Assembly: GCA_947184155.2 (NCBI GenBank)
Contig: CAMXCT020001001.1
Coordinates: 522,001 to 586,000, forward strand
Reading direction: 5' to 3'
Length of the DNA: 64,000 bases
Source of the DNA: Cladocopium goreaui
Lineage: Eukaryota; Sar; Dinophyceae; Suessiales; Symbiodiniaceae
The translations under genes were made by a program, and so were the position numbers. Below the pieces are notes generated by a model that was not told where the DNA came from, made no database searches, and saw only the letters and a list, made by a program, of their open reading frames with translations. Every line of letters begins with the position of its first letter. The first letter of the stretch is position 1. Positions 57,366-64,000 of the stretch are shown here, in pieces.

Positions 57366-57429
57366 GGGCCATGGAATCGTTCCCTGCGGCTTCGGGGACG
57401 ACGTTGTTGGCAAATTTGGGTCAAGCCAG
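57366..57429 (+). CDS. Candidate exon, frame unresolved
   Basis: A GC-rich island ends at the donor CCAG/GTGACC. Three frames are open: ESFPAASGTTLLANLGQA, GIVPCGFGDDVVGKFGSSQ and WNRSLRLRGRRCWQIWVKP. The first resembles a SGDTLKALAG segment of the polymerase. Two of the frames are open back to the AG of the family 1 element at 57229-57341. Confidence 0.35.
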
Positions 57430-57549
57430 GTGACCGGCCCACGGATTGTATATCTCAATATAAAATGATGTCGGGTCTGGTGGAAAACCCATAGGAACAT
57501 GGAGGTTTTAATGGGAAAACCATAGGAAAACCATAGGAAATTGGAGGTT

Positions 57550-57661
57550 TACCCTCCGGTAATGTCAACAGTTTGCTATTGAAAATACCCCATTGAAATA
57601 GTGGATTTACCCATTGAACATGGTGGATCTTTCCATAGCTATGTTAAATTACCAGAGGGTA
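57550..57661. repeat. Inverted-repeat element family 1
   Basis: TACCCTCCGGTAATGTCAAC to GTTAAATTACCAGAGGGTA. Confidence 0.85.
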
Positions 57662-57689
57662 TATCTAGTTATATCACCATTGTATACCA

Positions 57690-57791
57690 CTGGTTGGTGG
57701 TTTGGAACATGAATTTTATGACTTTCCATATATTGGGAATAGTAACCCCAACTGACTAATATGTTTCAGAGGGATTGAAACCACCAACCAG
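57690..57791. repeat. Inverted-repeat element family 2
   Basis: CTGGTTGGTGGTTTGGAACA to GAAACCACCAACCAG. Confidence 0.85.
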
Positions 57792-57943
57792 ACCATTGTA
57801 TAGGTATATACCATTAATGATATATCTATATCTATATGTTATATATGTATCTAATATATATGTATGTATATTTGTATATTGCCTTTGATTTCTGTTATGC
57901 CATGATATCCAATGGTTTTCCCTATTCGGCTAAACCATATAAG

Positions 57944-58003
57944 GCCTATTCGGATGATCTCACTGTGACATCACTGGTGAAGTCATCCCCCATTTCGGCC
58001 CCG
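57944..58003 (+). CDS. Candidate polymerase-gene exon
   Basis: Between CCATATAAG and the consensus donor GTAAGG it reads AYSDDLTVTSLVKSSPISAP (20 codons, phase 0 to 0). It joins in phase to 58606. No motif is recognised. Confidence 0.5.
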
Positions 58004-58605
58004 GTAAGGATCTCACCATTGGTTGAGGGGTAGCCACCAAAAAAGACAACAGGCACAAATTGCTGATAAATGGTATGGAAAAAAATCAGCCCCTCTCCTT
58101 TTCCCAATCTTCAAAAAAGGACATGTTGTGCCGGCATCATGATGTTTCACCTTGGGTTCAGGGCAACATTTAGGGGTTTGACCTGCCACAAGAAAAAAGT
58201 AGTATATACATAAGAAATTACTTGATCATTCAAATCACCCGTTTTTCCTCATTCGAGTCAACTGGCAGTACAAGTGTGTCGTTTCTTGGGGGAGTGTGTT
58301 TTCCACACTCACGGTGCTTTTCTAGGCTACTGGGGCTCACCACACCCAATCGAATCAAGTTTATCTCGCCACCATTTTCTTGGATAGTCCATTTTTTTCC
58401 CAGTGGGACATCTGGTCCACTCACTAAAGTTGAGCAATATTTTGTTGGAAAATGGGGGTTTCCATATTTCCATTTTTTATTGGGGTACCACCAGTTACCC
58501 AGTTCTCATTTTCCCGTATATTTTCCCTAAAAAACACCTACATCAACCATTTGGGGTAGCCGCTGGTAGCCCCATGACTCTCGGAAACCTCCATGTTGCT
58601 GGCAG

Positions 58606-58655
58606 CAAATCGATGTTGAGGCCACGAAGATCAAAGAGCTTCCCAAGATGAGGCA
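58606..58655 (+). CDS. Candidate polymerase-gene exon, linker helix
   Basis: After GTTGCTGGCAG it reads QIDVEATKIKELPKMR to GTGTTT. Its helix pattern fits the YLxxIExxAxxxxE region before the F-x-x-W-A motif in the polymerase linker. Confidence 0.5.
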
Positions 58656-59654
58656 GTGTTTTTAACCTGAAATGTTCAGATTCTGGAGTTGCAGACCAAA
58701 CTTGGGTGGTTGAATTGAATATATCTTTTATAATATCTCTCTATATATATATATGCACTTTTTTTCGTAAGAAAAAAAACAACGAATTTTTGCATGATTG
58801 AAAAGTACGTGGTGCTGTACCCATTCTGATGCAACGAATCGTAAGGAGGTGATATCCTTGTTTAGAGCAAGCGGAGATGCCTGGCATCTTTGCTCACATA
58901 CAGTGGGAAGGAGAGAACCCAGATCATAGACGGCGCCAAGTGACCAAACAGTTGCTTTCAGAATGGCTTGACCGTACAAGATCGTACAACTATATAATCG
59001 TCCCACTTGTGTGGAAGTGGTGAGTAAACTATGCAAGTGTATGTATTTATATATCTACAGTAGATATAGGTTACGTAGGTTCGTAGCCATACTATCACCT
59101 GAGTGTGGCTGAAAACCGCAGGACCGCTTACCAACTTACAGGACTACTGTAGTCCTATTATTCCACCCCCAAGCTTGGCCCTGAACTGAAAAGATTCACA
59201 CTAATAAGGCCGATGGGTTGTTTTTATTGCCACCAGCAGCCAAACAAAATACACATACAACCAAACCTGTTTGCTTGTTGATTTTCGCATAAACTTCTCA
59301 GCCAATAAATAGGGAATCAATTGGGAATATCGAAGTAACCAACCATGATATAGTTGTGTTGAACCCAGTTTGATTCCATAGTTTTGACAATTCAAAATCC
59401 CAAAATCTGGTTTGGTAAATCCTTTCAAGGGCAGAACATTTCAAGTTAATGGAATGTGGCACAACTAACATATGTGGATAAAATATTTCCAAATGTAGAC
59501 ATTGGTGGAATTCTACTTGGCTTTGGGGTGCATTTCCTCTTGGTAAGTGGGTAGGTATATGGCCACAGGCCATGTCATGATGACACTGGTTTCCCAATTC
59601 ACAGGGCTTATTTCATGGGATTTGTTGAAGGTATACCATCTGGATCATCATTTT

Positions 59655-59915
59655 GTAGTGGTTAATAGTGGTTAATAATGGTTAATAATTGTTAATAATA
59701 ATGTTTTATAATGGTTAATAATAATGGTTACCCTCTGGTTATGACTAACATAGCCATGGTTTTTCGATGGCCCTAATCGAAATAGATGATTTTCCTATCT
59801 AGATACCTCCATAAATGTGGTTGGGATTTTCCATGGCAAACTGTTAGTCATAACCAGATGGTAATGCACCAGATATCTCATTAACCATTATTAACCACTA
59901 TTAACCACTATAATG
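59655..59915. repeat. Nested palindrome: GTTAATAATG arms around a family 1 element
   Basis: GTGGTTAATAGTGGTTAATA at about 59660 is mirrored by TATTAACCACTATTAACCAC near 59885-59912. Between the arms sits a complete family 1 element (59729-59863). Confidence 0.85.
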
Positions 59916-59963
59916 CCCATTCTATCCCAGTTAAATAACCATGGCTATGTAGCCGGTTTCGAG

Positions 59964-60086
59964 GCTATCGAATCTGAATCTTGCTTCGATGGTCGTTTCA
60001 CCAGGATGGGCTACGACTTGAAAAGCTTAGCCTTTCAATACGTGCCTTGGGTTCGAGAGATCGCTGGAGACTTCGGAGGACTTCCA
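59964..60086 (+). CDS. Family A DNA polymerase linker exon
   Basis: After GGTTTCGAG the 41-codon exon (phase 0 to 0) reads AIESESCFDGRFTRMGYDLK then SLAFQYVPWVREIAGDFGGL, with donor GTCAGT. The W at PWVREI falls 22 residues before the RQLF of the next exon, close to the 19-residue spacing of NWAS...RQLF in plant organellar polymerases. Confidence 0.6.
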
Positions 60087-61417
60087 GTCAGTCATAGCTA
60101 TGGATGGTCCATAGATCATTTACCCTCTGGTAAACGTAGCCACAGGACTATGGAAAGATCCACCATTTTTTCTGGGAAAATCCACTATTTCTATGGTCAT
60201 TTAAAAGGAGAGAAAGGAAAACCCTCATTTTTTCCGCATGACCGAGGTGTTGGGACGGAAAAGTTGAACAAGTTGATGAAAATGGTAGGGGCAACTATGC
60301 CAAAAAATGTGTTTTTTGTTAAGATAATTTACCCAGATGTGTAAACTTTAGTAAACCCTAGAAAAGCCATTCCCTCAAGCACCAGGGTCAATTCAGCTCA
60401 TCCCTCTGGGTATTCCCAGGGATGAGATGCCTGGATGAAACCCCGGCCTGTAGATTTCCCCTACCAATCCAATGATTCTTTCAGGGAACTCCATGTCTTT
60501 CAGTTGGCTTACCATTCTCTGACTGAATATACGATAGGGTCTACGCAACTCTTCCGAAAATACTGTAGTTCATTAGCAAGTTGGACTGAGAAAGCTTGAA
60601 AAACATGCGTTTTTTATTGCAATCAATTTGCTAATTGTGATTAATGAACCAATGCGGTTTATAAACTAATTTACATTGTGCAACATTGAAGTTATATAAA
60701 TCATTCGTTTACAATCCTCACTTTTTAGTCTAGTTACAACCACTTCCTTCCAACCACTTGGGTCATTAACCTCAACATGTCCTGCCGCTGGTGAGATGAG
60801 TCAGTTAGGACCCATTTCTCACAGTTGTACTTTCCTGGTCGAAATCAAAAGTCAACATTATTTGTGGTTTCTCTAAGAAATGACTAGAGTGTTGGCTATC
60901 GCAAACTATACATCAAGTATAATTAAATATGGCTATCCACATACCCATATTTATCCACATTATTTATGTTTATGGTTTATCTACAAAAAGTGGATTAGAG
61001 TGTTGCCTATCCGTCTATTATTGATCCAAAATACTTGCTGAGTGTTTGTCCAGAAAAAAAAAACACAGCCCTCACAGCCCAAAATGCTCCGAAGGCGCAA
61101 TCCACGATCCCGCAAAAGGGAACGTAGTTCATTCGATAAATATTGGAACTTAGTACATAGTCAAGTTATACCCCCATAAGCCTCATTATATGTTCATTCT
61201 ATCTCAGATTCTTCTGTACCACAAGTTCTGCCATAGCAAACTGTTAAATTACTAAACGAAATCATGGGTTCTCACCAACATATTTTTCGGTAACCCAAGG
61301 GAATCTCAAGAAAAATAACCTATGTTCCAGGTTAAGATATCAGTACTTCATTAAATCCACAATTATATGTATTTTTTTTAAATATATACACATAAATATT
61401 CAGTTTTTATGAATCAG

Positions 61418-61513
61418 GTACCTAACATGGAGGTACTGTACCATATAAAACAATTTGTTGGAAGTCATTGCCTTAAATAGGCCAAAGACCTTACACATGT
61501 TAGGTAGCTCCAA
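61418..61513. repeat. Inverted-repeat element family 5
   Basis: GTACCTAACATGGAGGTACT to CATGTTAGGTAGCTCCAAG. Confidence 0.65.
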
Positions 61514-61647
61514 GAAATCAGTGGAAGTTCCCTTGACAAAATTCGATCCCATAAAATATCCCATTCTTTGATAGGGATAAAGAATGGGATGCCATGGGAT
61601 ATTTATTCCTATCAAGCCATGGGATATTTATCCCTATCAACAAAATT

Positions 61648-61755
61648 TACCCTCTGGTAAATTAACAGCTGGACCCTGAAAATAGCCATTGTTGAGTTGA
61701 AACTAATCTTCCAACCCTGTTTTTTGCCAGGTCTATGTTAGTTTACCAGATGGTA
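61648..61755. repeat. Family 1 element, subfamily b
   Basis: TACCCTCTGGTAAATTAACA to TAGTTTACCAGATGGTA. It shares GAAACTAATCTTCCAACCC with 43906-44012. Confidence 0.85.
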
Positions 61756-61829
61756 AATGGTTGATATATGGTTTATATAAGCCAATAACTATAAGTATGG
61801 TATTTAACTGATTGTAACTATGGTTAATA

Positions 61830-61995
61830 CCCATTTTCCTATTCCAATGGTTTTCCTATGGGTTTCCTATGGTTTTCCCAGCTATAAACCTCAATTTTTC
61901 CTATGGTTTTCCTATGGTTTTCCTGTGGTTTTCCTATGGTTTTCCCAGCTATAAACCTCAATTTTTCCTATGGTTTTCCTATGGTTTTCCCATTA
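61830..61995. repeat. TTTTCCTATGG tandem repeat
   Basis: About ten TTTTCCTATGG units with two CCCAGCTATAAACCTC spacers. The same unit occurs at 39170-39240, 44808-44850 and, inverted, at 57505-57545, in each case next to a family 1 element. Confidence 0.85.
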
Positions 61996-62020
61996 TCCCT
62001 ATCAATCCATGGCATCCCAG

Positions 62021-62088
62021 GGCATGACGGGCTCCATGGAGCCGGCGAGCTTCCGGCAGCTCTTCGGTGCAGCTTGGTTGGAGCCAAC
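62021..62088 (+). CDS. Family A DNA polymerase exon (N-x-GS...RQLF motif)
   Basis: After GGCATCCCAG it reads GMTGSMEPASFRQLFGAAWL then EP to GTAACG. It matches the MNxGSxxQLRQLFFGG motif at the start of the polymerase domain of family A enzymes. Phase 0 fits the 59964 exon. Confidence 0.7.
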
Positions 62089-62403
62089 GTAACGTTATGG
62101 CCCGTTATGGCCCGCAGTTACAATTGGGTTCATGATATACATATATATATTTTTTTATATGGGATATAATTATATAATAATTATATGTATATATATATAT
62201 AACTTGTTTAAAACATTATCTATATATAACCTTACTTATAAAACATTAGTTGTATAAAGAAGTTAAATGGTAACTTTTAAGCGTTCACGGTTGTTTAAGC
62301 GTCATAACTGAAGGCGATTCCCATGGGATAATGATGGGGAAACCGGAAACCCATTTCCAGCAACCATTGGGGGATGGTTTATAGAACCTCTTTATATCTA
62401 TAA

Positions 62404-62507
62404 GTGGTTGGTTGTTTGGAACATGAATGTTAATTTTCCAAATATTGGGAATAATCATCCCAACTGACTTTCATATTTTTCAGAGGGGTAGGTATACCAC
62501 CAACCAG
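62404..62507. repeat. Inverted-repeat element family 2
   Basis: GTGGTTGGTTGTTTGGAACA to GTATACCACCAACCAG. Confidence 0.85.
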
Positions 62508-62671
62508 TCTTTATATCTATAAATATTGTGATATATGGTGATTGTGGAGATGGTTTATGAATGTTTATGACAAAAAAAAACAATTTGAAAATGGTGTCAT
62601 AGCAGTTTGATATGTGGTTTGAAACGTTGGTTTCATAGGGATGATTCTGGGATAATAGGGTAATGATGCAT

Positions 62672-62792
62672 CTACCCTCCGGTGTCATCAAACGTGGCTG
62701 GCTGGGAACCCCCTATACATGTAGGTTTATAGTTGGGAACATCATATATGAATAGGGAATTATCCCTTGCCATGTTTGATTATCAAAGGGTA
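62672..62792. repeat. Family 1 element, diverged
   Basis: TACCCTCCGGTGTCATCAAA to TTTGATTATCAAAGGGTA. Confidence 0.65.
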
Positions 62793-63333
62793 TAATTATA
62801 GATTTTGTGGAAATACGGAATACGTTTGCGAAATGTTATTGATATAGATTATTTCGCAATATTTATTCTAAATATGAATATGAATCAATAATTATATATA
62901 TATATAAATCTTGTTCAGAAATACGTTTGAATACGATGAATTGTATATCCGATCAATTTCTCCAAGTGTTGGGTCATTTTCCGCCATGTTTGACCATTCA
63001 AGGTGAGGTTGTCTTGAGGCCAGATTTCACCTGCCCCGCACTGAAGTTAAACTACTGGGGGTAATCCCACACAGAAAGTGGGCCTGGAAATGCATGGTAC
63101 CCAAAAAAAGGGTGAATGAGCCCATCTGCGTGGAAATTGGGTTAAACAAATCTGGGTAAAACAGCTGGTGAATGGTTTGTTTCTATTGCGTGATTTTGTT
63201 CCCTTTTGAGGGGTGTAAGATTTGATTATATAATTTACTAATTAGATAGTATGATTTTGTTCACATGGGCACGCAAACTACAACCATGGAAGATTGAACT
63301 ACCTTTGCAAATTGCATGTTGTTCAACTGGCAG

Positions 63334-63433
63334 GGTATATCGGCACTGTACGATCATCTACAGGCAGAGCGTCAGCTTGACCAATTGGTCGCGCAAGCGC
63401 TACCCCTGATTCTTGGACTGTGCCGGGAAATCT
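63334..63433 (+). CDS. Probable family A DNA polymerase exon
   Basis: After TCAACTGGCAG it reads GISALYDHLQAERQLDQLVA then QALPLILGLCREI to GTGGGG. It resembles the helix AIAALCEVCSIDSLISNFIL before the first catalytic motif. The phase does not fit 62088, so an exon is probably missing between them. Confidence 0.5.
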
Positions 63434-63470
63434 GTGGGGAATTCTTTTTCCCAACCCTTTATCTCCCCAG

Positions 63471-63556
63471 CTACACGAGGGCAAGCAGCGCAAGCAACAG
63501 CAGGGCTGTACCGGGGCCGGGGCTCTGGGCCGCAGCGGCTATGTGGGGACGATGAA
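63471..63556 (+). CDS. Candidate exon after a 37-base intron
   Basis: After CCCTTTATCTCCCCAG, in the phase left at 63433, it reads TRGQAAQATAGLYRGRGSGP then QRLCGDDE to GTGGTG. QATAGLYRGRGSGPQ is reminiscent of the NTETGRLSARRPNLQ catalytic-domain entry but diverged. Two other frames are open. Confidence 0.4.
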
Positions 63557-64000
63557 GTGGTGAATGCCCTGGCTTGCAGTTTCGATTTCGTTCCAATGTC
63601 ACCCGAATAGCTCTTTTATAATCTCTTATTTAGTAAATGATTTAACATCCAATCACCATCGTGACCAGACGCTGCACTTTCTTTCCGTTTAAATGTTGTC
63701 CAATTCGATTCGGCTGTTGATGTCCAATGGTTATATGTTTGTTTATCAGAGGGTATCGGTCCTAAAGTGCCATCAGTTTATGGAATTCATCCGGCCCTTC
63801 GAGGTTAGCAGTTTGGTCCGTCGGTCCGTTGGATCCCCGGGATATGGATTTCCCATGATTTCCCCGTGTCAGGCGGGTTGCACAATCACAAAGTGGCTAC
63901 CGTTTTTTTATGCAAGCATTCATTAATTAGGTCAGAATCTAAGCCATCTATAAATGGAGCCATTTTTAGTGAGGGTGAAGGTAACAATAAATGCACCATA

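Noticed and set aside
1-64000. Bacterial promoters, ribosome-binding sites and terminators
   Set aside because: The window is nuclear eukaryotic DNA with spliced genes. TATAAT-like strings here come from AT-rich repeats.
1-64000. tRNA, rRNA, spliced-leader RNA and snRNA genes
   Set aside because: I looked for tRNA-like GGTTCGAATCC loops and conserved rRNA blocks and saw none that could be folded convincingly. The many hairpins belong to the inverted-repeat families.

Overview
This is a window of eukaryotic nuclear DNA. It is AT-rich, full of (TA)n microsatellites and short palindromic repeats. The coding signal is short GC-rich islands of roughly 20 to 180 bases, typically with a 3' splice site (AG, usually followed by G) upstream and a GT donor (sometimes GC) downstream. 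There are no operons, Shine-Dalgarno sites or long bacterial-style ORFs. Tiny exons in very long introns, exons all on one strand, probable GC donors, and many MITE-like repeats in introns suggest an alveolate, most likely a dinoflagellate. That assignment is inference. All exons I can support read on the + strand. Exon limits are hand calls from splice motifs, reading phase and remembered family motifs. None is confirmed by RNA.

Layout. (1) 1.5-10.7 kb: small exons of unrecognised protein(s), including an exon pair that occurs twice (3.4/5.06 kb and 7.5/8.19 kb). (2) 12.1-17.8 kb: a chain of about seven phase-compatible exons. It ends in a segment resembling what precedes the exonuclease domain of family A DNA polymerases. 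(3) 18-27 kb: scattered exons, some with stop codons, of unknown function. (4) 28.0-28.95 kb: a CT/proline-rich tract, a 41-bp tandem array and a roughly 40-unit 12-bp array, back to back. (5) 29.7-39.4 kb: exons of an EF-hand calcium-binding protein. (6) 40.7 to at least 63.5 kb: about a dozen exons that follow, in order, the exonuclease I, II and linker motifs of a plant/protist organellar-type (POP-like) family A DNA polymerase. Its catalytic polymerase domain would lie largely beyond the right edge. Reading phase is compatible from the last EF-hand exon into the polymerase exons, so it is unresolved whether regions 5 and 6 (and 2) are separate, nested or one very long gene.

The most striking feature is a set of 80-130 bp inverted-repeat elements in the introns. 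Family 1 (ends TACCCTCTGG / CCAGAGGGTA) has about 25 copies, family 2 (ends CTGGTTGGTGG / CCACCAACCAG) about 16, and families 3-6 have two to four each. The ends of families 1 and 2 contain GT at the left and AG at the right in either orientation, as expected of introners (transposons that create introns). In one case (48553-48659) removing the element exactly as a GT-AG intron keeps a frame open to a stop codon.

No rRNA, tRNA, CRISPR array, viral gene or toxin gene was found.
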